A DNA stretch of 64,000 nucleotides from Coriaria nepalensis. Taxonomy: Eukaryota; Streptophyta; Magnoliopsida; Cucurbitales; Coriariaceae. Below the pieces are notes generated by a model. It searched no databases and was not told where the DNA came from. It saw only the letters and a list, made by a program, of their open reading frames with translations. This document shows, piece by piece, positions 35,801 through 50,150 of the stretch. The DNA lies in assembly GCA_027186245.1 (NCBI GenBank), contig CP114499.1:4717001-4781000 (forward strand), given 5' to 3'. The number at the start of each line of letters is the position of its first letter. The first letter of the stretch is position 1. A program made the position numbers and the translations under genes.

Positions 35801-38800
35801 CTCTCTTCAAACACGAGTTTCTTGCACAACATGGTAATGATCTTTGGGGGACAGTTGTGCTTTTGTTTCACCTTAAAATCATATCAATGAGTATCCTTAA
35901 GCCAATGAACCATATGAAGGCTATTAGGATGAATTCCACTTTTTGCACTTTAAACACTTATTTCATTCACATTATGCTATCTATCTTTGGGGGATAGTTG
36001 TGAATTTATTTTACCCTAAAATCATGTATATTAGTATCCTCAATCCAATGAATTATATGAAAAGGTTCGAACGAATTCTATTTTCGCACTGTAAATAATC
36101 TATCGTGCACAACATATTAATGATTCTTGAGGGATATGTGTGCATTTGTTTCACATTAAAATCATGTCAATAAGTATCCTCAAGCCAATGAATCATACTA
36201 AGGCGATTTGGACAAATTCTATTTTCGCACTCTAATAGCAAGTTTCCTTTACAACATTCTTATAATCTTTGGGCGATATGTGTGCATTTGTTTCACCTTA
36301 AAATCACGTCAATAAGTATCCCCAATCCAATGAATAGTTTAAGGCGATTAAGACGAATTCTATTTTTCATCCACAACAGGCTAATGATCTTTGGGGGACA
36401 ATTGTCCATTTGTTTCACCTTAAAATCATATTAAGGCGATACTGACGAATTCTATTTTCACACTTCAATAGGAAGTTTCGTTTACAATAGTCTTATAATC
36501 TTTGGGGGATAAGTGTGCATTTGTTTCACCTTAAAATCATGCCAATAAGTATCCTCAACCTAATGAATCATATTAAGGCGATTTAGACGAATTCTATTTT
36601 CGCACTTTAAACACGAGTTTCGTGCACAATATGGTAATAATCATTGGGGGACAGTTGTGCATTTGTTTCTCCTTAAAATCATGTCAATGAGTATCCTCAA
36701 GGAAATGAATCATATGAAGGCAATCTGGACGAATTCTATTTTCGCACTTCAAAATCGAGTTTCATCCACAACATGCTAATTATCATTGGGAGACAGTTGT
36801 GCATTTGTTTTACTTTAAAATAATGTATATTAGTATCCTCAAGCCAATGACTCATATAAAAGGGATTCAAATGAATTCTATTTTCGCATTGTAAACACAT
36901 CCTTCGTGGACAACATATTAATGATCTTTGAGGGATATGAGTGCATTTGTTTCACTTTAAAATCATGTCAATACGTATCCTCAAGCTAATGAATCATATT
37001 AAGGCGATTCAGACGAATTCTATTTTCGCACTGTAAACACGTGTTTCGTTCGCAACACATTAATGATGTCTAGGGGATATGTGTGCATCTGTTTCACTAT
37101 AAAATCATGTCAATAAGTATCCTCAAGCCAATGAATCATATGAAGGCAATTCGGAAGAATTCTATTTTCGCACTTCAAATGCGAGTTTCGTTCACAACAT
37201 TCTGATGATCTTTGGGGGTTATGTGTGCATTTGATTCACCTTAAAATCATGTCAATAAGTATCCCTAAGCCAATGAATCATATTAAGGCGATACCGATGA
37301 ATCATATTAAGGCGATTTGGATGAATTCTATTTTCGCACTTCAATAGCAAGTTTCGTTTACAAATTTCTTATAATCTTTGAGGGATATGTGTGCATTTGT
37401 TTTCACCTTAAAATCATGTCAATAAGTATCCTCAACCCAATGAATCATATTAAGGCGATTCAGACGAATTCTATTTTCGCACTTTAAACACGAGTTTTGA
37501 GCACGACATGGTAATGATCTTTGGGGGACAGTTGTGCATTTGTTTCTTCTTAAAATCATGTCAATGAGTATCGTCGAGCCAATGAATCATATGGAGGCGA
37601 TCCGGACGAATTCTATTTTCGCACTTCAAAACCGATGTTCGTTCACAACATTCTGACGATCTTTGGGGGTTATGGGTGCATTTGATTCACCTTAAAATCA
37701 TATCAATTAGTATTCTCAAGCGAATGAATCAGATGAAGGCAATTCGAATGAATTCTATCTTCGTTCTTTAAACATGAGATCTTGCAGAACATGGTAATGA
37801 TCTTTGAGAGACAGTTGTGCATTTGTTTTAGATTAAAATCACGTATATTAGTATCCTCAAGCCAATGAATCATATGAAGGTGATTCAAACGAATTCTACT
37901 TTCACACTGTAAACACGTGCTTCGTGCACAACATATTAATGATCTTTGAGGGATATGAGTGCATTAGTTTCACCATAAAATCATGTCAATAAGTATCCTC
38001 AAGCCAATGAATCATATGAAGGCGAAATATAAAAATTCTATTTTCCCACTTCAAAAGCGAGGTTTGTTCACAACATTCTGACGATCTTTTGGGGTTATGT
38101 CTTCATTTGATTCACCTTAAAATCATGTCAATAAGTATTCTCAAGCCAATGAATCATATGAACGCAATTCGATTCAATTCTATTTTTCACACTTCAAACA
38201 TGAGTTTTGTGCACAACATGCTAGTGATCTTTGGGGGATAGTTGTGTATTTGTTTCACGTTAAAATCACGTCATTTAGTATCCTCAAGCCAATGAATCAT
38301 ATGAAGGCGATTCTAACGAATTTTATTTTCCCTATTCAAACACGAGTTTCGTGCACAACATGGTAATTATATTTAGGGGAATGTTGTGCATTTGTTTCAC
38401 CTTAAAATCATGTCAATAAGTATCCTCAAGCCAACGAATCATATGAAGGGAATTCAGAAGAATTCTATTTTCACACTTCAAAACCGAAGTTCGTTCACAA
38501 CATATGAATGATCTTTGAGGGATATATGTGTGCATTTGTTTCACATTAAATTTAAGTCAATAAGTTTCCTCAAGCCAATAAATCATACTAAGGCGATTTA
38601 GACGAATTCGATTTTCACACTTTAACAGCAAGTTTCCTTTACAACATTCTTATAATCTTTGCGTGATATGTGTGCATTTGTTTCACCTTACAGTCATGCA
38701 ATAAGTATCCTCAATCCAATGAATAATTTTAAGGAGATTCGGACAAATTCTATTTTTTGCATTTCAACCACAAGTTTCGTCCACAACATGCTAATGATAT

Positions 38801-41800
38801 TTGGGGGACAGTTGTGCATTTGTTTCACCTTAAAATCATATCAATGAGTATCCTCAAGCTAATGGATCATATGAAGGCGATTAGGATGAATTCTATTTCC
38901 GCTCTTCAAACATCAGTTTTTCGCACAACATGGTAATAGTCTTCGGAGGACAGTTGTGCTTTTGTTTCACCTTAGAGTCATATCAATGAATATCCTTAAG
39001 CCAATGAATCATACGAAGGCCATTCGGATTAATTCTATTTTTCATACTTCAAACACGAGTTTTGTCCACAACATGCTAATGTTCTATGGGGGACAGTTGT
39101 GCATTTGTTTTACTTTAAAATCATGTATATTAGTATCCTCAAGCGAGTGAATCACATAAAGGCGATACGAGCGAATTCTATTTTCGCACTTCAAACACGA
39201 GTTTCGTCCATAACATGCTAATGATATTTAGGGGATAATTGGGCATTTATTTCACCTTAAAATCATGTCAATACGTATCCTCAAGCCAATAAATCATATG
39301 AAGGCGATTTAGACGAATTCTATTTTTGCACTTTAAAACCGAATTTCGTTCACAACATTCTGACGATCTTTGGGTGTTATGGATATATCCATTTGATTCA
39401 CCTTACAATCATGTCAATGAGTATTCTCGCGCCAATGAATCAAATGAATGCAATTCGAACGAATTCGTTTTCTCTCTCCAAACGCGAGTTTCTTTCTCAA
39501 CATGGTAATGATCTTTCGGGGATAGTTGTGCTTTTGTTTCACCTTTAAATCATATCAATTAGTATACTTACGCCAATGAATCATATGAAGGCGATTAAGA
39601 TGAATTCTACTTTTCACACTTTAAACACAAGTTTCGTCTACAACATGTTGATGATCTTTGAGGGATAGTTATGCATTTGTTTCACCTTAAAATTATGTCA
39701 ATAAGTATCCTAAAGCCAATAAATCATATTAAGGCGATTCAGATGATTCTATTTTCACACTTCAAACACGAGTTTCGTGCCGAACATGGTAATGATATTT
39801 AGACGACAATTTTGCATTTGTTTGACCATAAAATCATGTCAATTAGTATCCTCAAGCCAGTGAATCATATGAAGACGATTCGAATGAATTCTATTTTTGC
39901 ACTTCAAACACAAGTTTCGTCCATAATAAGCTAATGATCTTTGAGGGACAGTTATGCATTTGTTTCACCTTAAAATCATGTTGATAAGTATCCTAAAGCC
40001 AATAAATCACATTAAGGCGATTAGGATGAATTTTATTTTCGCACTTCCAACACGGGTTTTGTTCATAACATGGTAATGATATTTGGAGGACAATTGTGCA
40101 TTTGTTTTACCTTAAAATTATGTCAATGAGTATCCTCAAGCCAATGAATCATATGAAGGCGATTCAGATGAATTCTATTTTTGCACTTCAAAACCAAACT
40201 TCGTTATCTACATTTTGACGATCTTTGGGGGTTACAAGTAAATTTGATTCACCTTAAAATTATGTCAATGAGTATTTTCAAGCTAATGAATCATATGAAG
40301 GGAATTCGAACGAGTTCTATTTTTGCTCTTTAAACACAAGTTTCTTGCACAATATGGTAATGATCTTTGGGGGCAGTTGTGCCTTTTTTTTCACCTCAAA
40401 ATCATATCAATGAGTATCCTTAAGCCAATGAATCATATGAAGGCGATTAGCATGAATTCTATTTTTTTCACTTCAGACACGAGTTTCATCCACAACATGC
40501 TAATGATCGTAAGGGGACAGCTGTGCATTCGTTTTACCTTAAAATCGTGTATATAAGTATCCTCAAGCAAATGAATTATATTTTGGGGATTCGAACGAAT
40601 TCTATTTTCGAACTGTAAACTCGTGATTCGTGCACAACATAGTAATGATCTTTGAAGGATATGTGTGCATTTGTTTCGCCTTAAAATCTTGTCAATAAGT
40701 ATCCTCAAGCTAATGAATCATATTATGGAGATTCTGACGAATTCAATTTTTGCACTTCAATAGCGAGTTTCATTTACAACATTCTTATAATCTTCGGGGA
40801 ATATGTGTGCATTCTTTTCACCTCAGTATCATTTCAATAAGTATCCTCAACCCAATGAATCATATCATGGTGATTCGGACGAATTCTATTTCCTCACTTC
40901 GAAAGCGAGTTTCATTTACAACATTCTTATAATCTTTGGGGGATATGTGTGCATTTGCTTCACCTTAAAATCATGTCAATGAATATCCTTAAGCCAATGA
41001 ATCATATAAAGGCTATTCGAATGAATTTTATCTTCGGTCTTCAAACACGAGTTTCTTGCACAACCTGCTAATGATTTTTGAGTGATAGCTCTGCATTTGT
41101 TTTACCTTAAAATCATGTAAATTAGTATCCTAAAGCCAATAAATCATATTAAAGGGATTTCAACGAATTCTATTTTCGCACTGTAAAGTTGTGCTTCGTG
41201 CACAACATATTAATGATCTTTATGGGATATGTCTGCATTTGTTTCACCTTAAAATCATGTCAATAAGTATCCTCAAGCAAATTAAATCATATGAAGGCGA
41301 TTCAGATGAATTCTATTTTCGCACTTCAAACGCAAGTTTCGTTCACAACATTCTGATGATTTTTGGGGTATATGTGTGCATTTTCTTCACCTTAAAATCA
41401 TGCCAATGAGTATTCTCAAGCCAATAAATCATATGAAGGCGATTTAGATGAATTCTATTTTTTGCACTTCAAACACGAGTTTCGTCCACAACATGCTAAT
41501 GATTTATGGGGGACAGTTACGCATTTGTTTCACCATAAAAGCATGTCAATAAGTATTCTCAAGCCAATGAATCATATTATGGCGATTTAGACAAATTCTA
41601 TTTTCGCACTTCAAATGCGACTTTCTTTCACAACATTCTGACTATCTTTGGGGTTAAGTGAGCATTTATTTCACCTTAAAGTCATGTTAATGAGTATCCT
41701 CAAGACAATGAATCATATTAAGGCGATTCAGACAAATTCTATTTTCTCACTTCAAAAGCGAGTTTCGTTTACAACAATCTTATAATCTTTGGGGGGATAT

Positions 41801-44800
41801 GTGTGCATTTGCTTCACCTTAAAATCATGTCAATAAGTATCCTCAAGCTAATAAATCATATGAAGGCGATTCGAAGGAATTTTATTTTCACTTTTCAAAC
41901 ACTAGTTTCTTGCACAACTTGGTAATGATCTTTGGGGGACAGCTGTGCATTTGTTTCACCATAAAATCATGTCAATGAGTATCCTTATGCCAATGAATCG
42001 TACGAAGGCGATTCAGATGAATTCTATTTTTCGCACTTCAAAAATGAGTTTCGTGCACAACATGCTAGTTATCTTTGGGGGATAGTTGTGCATTTGTTTA
42101 ACCATAAAATCATGTCAATTTGAGTATCCTCAAGCCAATGAATCATATGAAGGCGATTCGAAAGAGTTTTATTTTCGGCCTTCAAACACAAGTTTCTTGC
42201 ACAACATGGTAATGATCTTTGGGGGACATTTGTGCATATATTTTACCATAAAATAATGTCAATGAGTATCCTTAAGCAAATGAATTATATGAAGGCAATT
42301 TAGACGAATTCTTTTTTTCGCACTTCAAACATGAGTTTCGTGCACAACATGCTACTGATCTTTGGGGGATAGTTGTGCATTTGTTTCACCTTAAAACCAT
42401 GTCAATTACTATCCTCAAACCAATGAATCATATGAAGGTGGTTCGAAAGAATTTTATTTTCGCTCTTGAAACACGAGTTTCGTGCACAACATAATAATGA
42501 ATATTCTCAAGCCCATGAATCATATGAAGGTGATTCAGACGAATTCTATTTTCGCACTTCAAAACTAATGTTCATTCACAACATTCTGGCGATCTTTGGG
42601 GGTTATGTGTGCATTTGATTCCCCCTTAAAATCATGTCACTGAGTATTCTTAAGCCAATAAATCATATAAAGGCAATTCAAACGAATTCTATTGTCGCTC
42701 TTCAAACACAAGTTTCTTGCACAACATGGTAAAGATCTTTAGGGGACAGTTGTGCTTTTGTTTCACCTTAAAATCAATCAATGAGTATCCTTAAGCCAAT
42801 GAATCATATAAAGGTGATTAGGATGAATTCTACTTTCGCACTTCAAACACGAGTTTCGTCCACAACATGCTAATGACCTTTGGGGGGATAGCTGTGCATT
42901 TGTTTTACCTTAAAATCATGTACATAAGTATCCTCAAGCCAATGAATCTTATGAAGGAGATTAGAACGAATTCTATTTTCGCACTGTAAACCTGTGCTTT
43001 GTGCACAACATATTAATGATCTTTGATGGATATGTGTGCATTTGTTTCACCTTAAAATAATGTCAATAAGTATCCTCAAGCCAATGAATCATGTTGAGGC
43101 GATTCAGATTAATTCTATTTTCGCACTTCAATAGCGAGTTTTTTTTACATCATGCTCATAATCTGTGGGGGATATGTGTGCATTTGTTTCACCTTAAAAT
43201 CATGTTAATAAGTATCCTCAACACAATGAATCATATAAAGGCGATTCAGACGAATTCTATTTCCTCACTTCGAAAGCGAGTTTCATTTTCAACATTCTTA
43301 TAATCTTTGAGGGATATATGTGCATTTGCTTCACCTTAAAATCATGTCAATGAGTATCCTCAAGCCAATGAATCATATGAAGGCGATTCAAAATTAATTT
43401 TATCTTCGCTCTTCAAACACGAGTTTCTTGCACAACATGCTAGTGACCTTTGGGAGATAGTTGTGCATTTGTTTCACCTTACAATCATGTCAATGCATAT
43501 CCTCAAGCCAATGAATCATATTAAGGCAATTCAAACGAATTCTATTTTCATACTTCAAGATCGAGTTTCGTTTACAACATTCTTATCATCTTTGGGGGAT
43601 ATGTGTGCATTCGTTTCACCTTAAAATTATGTCAATAAGTATCCTCAAGCCAAAGAATCTTATTAAGGCGATTCGGACGAATTCTATTCTCGCACTTCAA
43701 TAGCGAGTTTCGTTTACAACATTCTTATAATCTTTGGAGAATATGTGTGCATCTGTTTCACCTTAAAATCATGTCAATAAGTATCTTTAACCCAATGAAT
43801 CATATTAAGGCGATTTAGACGAATTCTATTTTCTCACTTTAAAAGCGAGTTTCATTTTCAACATTCTTATAATCTTTGGGGGATATGTGTGCATTTGCTT
43901 CACCTTAAAATCAAGTCAATGAGTATCCTCAAGGCATGGAATCATACGAAGGCGATTCGAATGAATTTTCTTTTCACTCTTTAAACACGAGTTTCTTGCA
44001 CCACATGGTAATGATCTTTAGGGGACAGTTGTGGTTTTGTTTCACCTTAAAATCATGTCAATGAGTATCCTTAAGCCAATGAATCATGAAGGCGACTAGG
44101 AAGAATTCTACTTTTCGCAATTCGAAAACGAGTTTCGTCCACAATATGCTAATGATCGTCAGGGGATAGCTGTGCATTTGTTTTATCGTAAAATCATTGG
44201 CTTGAGTCAATGAATCATGTGAAGGGGATTCGAATGAATTCTATCTTTGGACTGTAACCCCGCGCTTTGTGGACAACATATTAATGATCTTTGAGGGATA
44301 TGTGTGCATTTGTTTCACCTTAAAATCATGTCAATAAGTATCCTCAAGCTAATGAATCATATTAAGCAGATCTGAACGAATTCTATTTTCACACTTCAAT
44401 AGCGAGTTTTGTTTACTGCATTCTTATGATCTGTGGGGGATATGTGTGCATTTATTTCACATTAAACTCATGTTAATAAGTATCCTCAACACAATGAATC
44501 ATATTAAGGCGGTTTAGACGAATTCTATTTCCTCACTTCGAAAGCGAGTTTCATTTACAACATTCTTATAATATTTGGGGGATATGTGTGCATTTGCTTC
44601 ACCTTAAAATCATGTCAATGAGTATCCTCAAGCCAATGAGTCATATGAAGGCCATTCGAACGAATTTGATTTTTTCTCTTCAAACACGACTTTCTTGCAC
44701 AACATGGTAACTCTCTTTGGGGGACAGTTGTGCATTTATTTCACTATAAAATAATGTCAAAGAGTATCCTTAAGCCAATGAATCATATGAAGGCAATTTG

Positions 44801-47800
44801 GACAAATTCTATTTTTCAAACTTTAAACACGAGTTTCATGCACAACATGCTACTGATTATTCAAGGACAGTTGTGCATTTGTTTCACCATAAAATCATGT
44901 CAATAAGTATCTTCAAGCCAATTAAATCATATGAAGGTGATTCGGACGAATTCTATTTTTGCACTTCAAACGCGAGTTTCGTTCACAACATTCTGATGAT
45001 CTTTGAGGGATATGTATGCTTTTTCTTCACCTTAAAATCATGTCAATGAGTATCCTCAAGCCAAGAAATCTTATGAAGGCGATTCGGACGAATTCTATTT
45101 TTCACACTTTAAACACGAGTTTCGTCCACAACAAGCTAATGATCTTTGGGGGACAATTATGCATTTTTTTCACCATAAAATCATGCAAATAAGTATCCTC
45201 ACGCCAATGAATCATACGAAGGCGATTCGAACGAATTTTATTTTCGCTCTTCAAACACGACTTTCTTGCACAACATGGTAATGATCTTTGGGCGACAGTT
45301 GTGCCTTTGTTTCACCTTAAAATCATGTATATTAGTATCTTTAAGCCAATGAATCATATGAAGGCGATTCGAATGAATTTTGTTTTCGCTCCTGAAACAC
45401 GAGTTTCTTGCACAACATGGTAATGATCTTTGGGGGATAGTTGTAAATTTGTTTCACCTTAAAATCATGTCAATGAGTATCCTCAAGCAAATGAATCATA
45501 TCAAGGTGATTCGAACGAATTTTATTTTCGCTCTTCAAACACGAGTTTTTTACACAACATGGTAATGATCTTTAGAGGACAGTTGTGCTTTTTTTTCACC
45601 ACAAAATCATGTAAATGAGTTTCCTTAAGCCAATGAATCATATGAAAGCCATTCAGATGAATTTGTTTTTTCGCACTTCAAACACAAATTTCATGCACAA
45701 CATGCTAGTGATCTTTGGCGGACATTTTTGCATTTGTTTAACCATAAAATCATGTCAATTAGTATCCTAATGCCAATGAATCATATAAAGGGGATTTGAA
45801 CGAATTTTATTTTCGCACTTCAAACACGAGTTTTGTCCACAACAAGCTAATGATCTTTAGGGGACAATTGTGCATTTGTATCACCATAAAAATATGCCAA
45901 TAAGTATCTTCAAGCCAATGAATCATGTGAAGGCGATTTAGACAAATTCTATTTTCATACTTCAAACACGAGTTTCATTCACAACATTCTAACGACCTTT
46001 AGGGGTTAAGGGTTGCTTTTGATTCACCTTAAAATCATGTCAATGAGTATTCTCAAGCCAATGAATCATATGAAGGCGATTCCGATGAATTCTATTTTCG
46101 CACTTCAAAAGTGAGTTTCGTTTACACCATTCTTATAATCTTTGGGGGATATCTGTGCATTTGCTTCACCTTAAAATCATGTTAATGAGTATCCTCAAGC
46201 CAATAAATCATATGAAGGCGATTCAAATGAATTTTATTTTCGCACCTCCAACACGAGTTTCTTGCACAACACAGTAATGATCTTTGGCGGACAATGGTGC
46301 TTTTGTTTCACTATAAAATCATGTCAATGAGTATCCTCAAGGCAATGAATCATATAAAAGCAATTCGAACGAATTCTATTTTTGCACTTCAAACGTGAGT
46401 TTCGTTCACAACATTATGATGATCTTTGGTGGTTAAGTGTGCATTTGTTTCACCTTAAAATCATGTCAATTAGTATCCTTAGGCCAATGACTTATATGAA
46501 GGCGATTCGAACGAATTCTATTTTTACACTTAAAACACCAATTTCGTACACAACATATTAATGATCTTTAGGGGATATGTGTGCATTTGTTTCACCATAA
46601 AATCATGTCAATAAGTATCCTCAAGCCAATGAATCAAATGAAGACGATTCAGACGAATTCTATTTTCGCTCTTCAAACACGAGTTTCTTGCACAACATGG
46701 TAATATCTTTGGGGGACAATTGTGCAATTGTTTCCCTTAAAATCATATAAATGAGTATCCTTAAGCCAATGACTCATTTGAAGCAAATTCGGATGAATTC
46801 TATTTTTCACACTTCAAACATGAGTTTCATACACAACATGCTAATGATATTTGGGGGATAATTGTGCATTTGTTTAACCTTAAAATCATGTATATTAATA
46901 TCCTCAAGCTAATGAATCATATGAAGGGGATACGAACAAATTATATTTTTGCACTGTAAACACGTGCTTCCTGCATAACATATTAATGATCTTTGGGGGA
47001 TATGTTTGCATTTGTTTCACCTTAAAATCATTTTAATAAGTATACTCAAGCCAATGAATCATATGAAGGCAATTTGGAGGAATTCTATTTTCGCACTCCA
47101 AACGCGAGTTTCGTTCACAACATTCTGACAATCTTTGGGGGATATGTGTGCATTTGATTCACCTTAAAATCATGTCAATGAGTATCCTCAACCATTGAAT
47201 TATATGAAAGCTATTCGAACGCATTCTAATTTCTCAATTCAAACGCGAGTTTCGTTCACAATATTCTGACGATCTTTGGGAGATATGTGTGCATTTGCTT
47301 CACCTTAAAATAATGTCAATAAGTATCCTCAAGCCAATAAATCATATGAAAGCAATTCAAACGAATTCTATTTTCGCTCTTAAAAAACTAGTTTCTTGCA
47401 CAACATGCTAATGATCTTTGAAGGACAGTTATGCATTTGTTTCACCTTAAAATCATGTCAATTAGTCACCTCATCCCAATGAATCATATAAAGGAAATTA
47501 GAATGAATTGTATTTTCGCTTTTGAAACACAGGTTTCTTGCACAACATGCTATTGATCTTTGGGGGACAATTGTGCATTTGTTCAACCTTAAAATCATAT
47601 CAATTAGTATCCTCAAGCAAATGAATCATATGATGGCAATCTGGACGAATTCTATTTTTGCACTTTAAGCACGAGTTTCGTGCACAACGTGCTAACAATC
47701 TTTGGGGGACAGTTGTACATTTGTTTCACATTAAAATCAGGTCAATAGGTATCCTCAAGCAAACGAATCATATTAAGGCGATTCAAACGAATTCTATTTT

Positions 47801-50150
47801 CGCACTTCAAACCCGAGTTTTGTGCAAAACATGGTTATGATATTTGGGGGATAGTTATGCATTTGTTTAACCTAAAATCATTTCAATGACTATCCTTAAG
47901 CTAATTAATCATATAAAGGTGATTCAGATGAATTATATTTTCGCACTTCAAACGTGACTTTCGTTCACAACATTCTAATGATCTTTATGAGTTATGTGTG
48001 AATTTGATTCACCTTAAAATCATGTCAATGAGTATTCTGAAGCCAATGAATCATATGAAGGAAATTCGACCGAATTCTATTTTCGCTCCTCAAACACTTG
48101 TTTCTTGCACAACATGGTAATATCTTTGGGGGACAGTTGAGCTTCTGTTTCACCTTAAAATCATATCAATGAGTATCCTTACTCCAATGAATCATATAAA
48201 GGCAATTTGGATGACGTCTTTTCGCACTTCAAACACGAGTTTCATTCACAACATGCTAATGATCTTTGGGGGACAGTTGTGCATTTATTTCACTTTAAAA
48301 TCATGTCAATAAGTATCCTCAAGCAAACGAATCATATTAAGGCAATTCAGATGAATTATATTTTCGCACTTCAAATACGAGTTTCGTGCAAAACATGGTT
48401 ATGATATTTGGGGGACAGTTGTGCATTTGTTTCACCTTAAATTCATGTCAATGACTATCCTTAAGCCAATAAATTATTTTAAGGCGATTCATACGAATTC
48501 TATTTTCGTACTTCAAACGCGACTTTCGTTCACAATATTCTGACGATCTTTGTGGGTTATATGTGCATTTGATTCACCTTAAAATCATGTCAACGAATCA
48601 TATAAAGGCAATTCGAATGAATTCTATTTTAACTCTTCAAACACTAGTTTCTTGCACAACATGGTAATGATATTTCAAGGACATTTGTGCTTTTGTTACA
48701 CCTTAAAATCATATCAATGAGAGTATCCTTAAGCCAATGAATCTAATGATTTGGGGGTCCTGTGTACATTTTATTCATCTTTAAATTTATGTCAATGAGT
48801 ATTCTCAAGAAAATGAATCATATGAAGGCAATTAGAATGAATTCTATTTTCGCACTTCAAATAAAAGTTTCTTGCACAACATGGTAATATCTTTGGGGGA
48901 CAATTGTGCATTCGCTTCACCTTAAAATCATATCAATAAGTATCCTTAAGCCAATGAATCATATGAAGGCAATTCGGATGAATTCTATTTTTCACACTTC
49001 AAACACGAGTTTCGTGGCCAAAATGCTAATAATATTTGGGGGACAATTGTGCATTTGTTTCACCTTAAAATCATGTATATTAGTATCCTCAAGCCAATGA
49101 ATCATATGAAGGGGATACAAACGAATTATATTTTTGCACTGTAAACATGTGCTTCATGCACAACATATTAATGATGTTCGGGGGATATGTTTGGATTTGT
49201 TTCGCCTTAAAATCATTTCAATAAGTATACTCAAGCCAATGAATCATATGAAGGCGATTTGGACAAATTCTATTTTCGCACTCCAAATGTGAGTGTCGTT
49301 CACAACATTTTGACGATCTTTGGGGGATAGGTGTGCATTTGATTCACCTTAAAATCATGTCAATGAGTATCCTCAAGCCAATGAATTATATGAAGGCTAT
49401 TCGAACAAATTTTATTTTCGCTCTTTAAACATGAGTTTTTTGCACAACATGGTAATGATCTTTAGGGGGCTGTTGTGTATTTGTTTCACCATCAAATCAT
49501 GTTAATGAGTATCCTTAAGCCAATGAATCATATGAAGGTGATTCCGATGAATTCTATTTTCGCACTTCAAAAGCGAGTTTCATTTACAACATTCTTAAAT
49601 TCTTTGGGGGATATGTGTGCATTTGCTTCACCTTAAAATCATGTCAATGAGTATCCTCAAGCCAATAAATCATATGAACGCAATTTGAACGAATTTTATT
49701 TTCGCTATTTAAACATGAGTTTCTTGCACATCATGGTAATGATCTTTGAGGGGCTGTTGTGCATTTGTTTCACCATAAAATCATGTGAATGAGTATTCTT
49801 AAGCCAATGAGTCATATGAAGGCGATTCAGACGAATTCTATTTTTCACTCTTCAAACACGAGTTTCGTCCACAACATGCTAATGATCTTTGGTGGACAGT
49901 TGTGCATCTATTTAACCTTAAAATCATGCCAATTAGTATCCTCAAGCCAATGAATAATATGAAGGCAATTCGGACAAATTCTATTTTCATACTATAAACA
50001 CGTGTTTCGTTCACAACATATTAATTATCTTTGGGGGACATGTGTGCATTTGTTTAACCATAAAATCATGTCAATAAGTATCCTCAAGCCAATGAATCAT
50101 ATGAACGCGATTCTAACGAATTCTATTCTCGCACTTGAAACACGAGTTTC
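29895..50150 (+). repeat. ~142-bp satellite array, central segment with higher-order organisation
   Basis: Same monomer and orientation as the left segment, about 143 copies. At least four subtypes alternate: (a) gtgcacaacatgctaatgat; (b) cgttcacaacattctgacga followed by ttatgtgtgcatttgattca; (c) ttgcacaacatggtaatgat followed by gttgtgcttttg; (d) tttacaacattcttataatc followed by gatatgtgtgcatttg. A 'gtatattagtatcc' variant marks single monomers near 32905, 33900, 34605, 36025, 36827, 37844, 39125, 45330, 46894 and 49075. Multi-monomer blocks are repeated at several scales (see findings). Confidence 0.95.
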
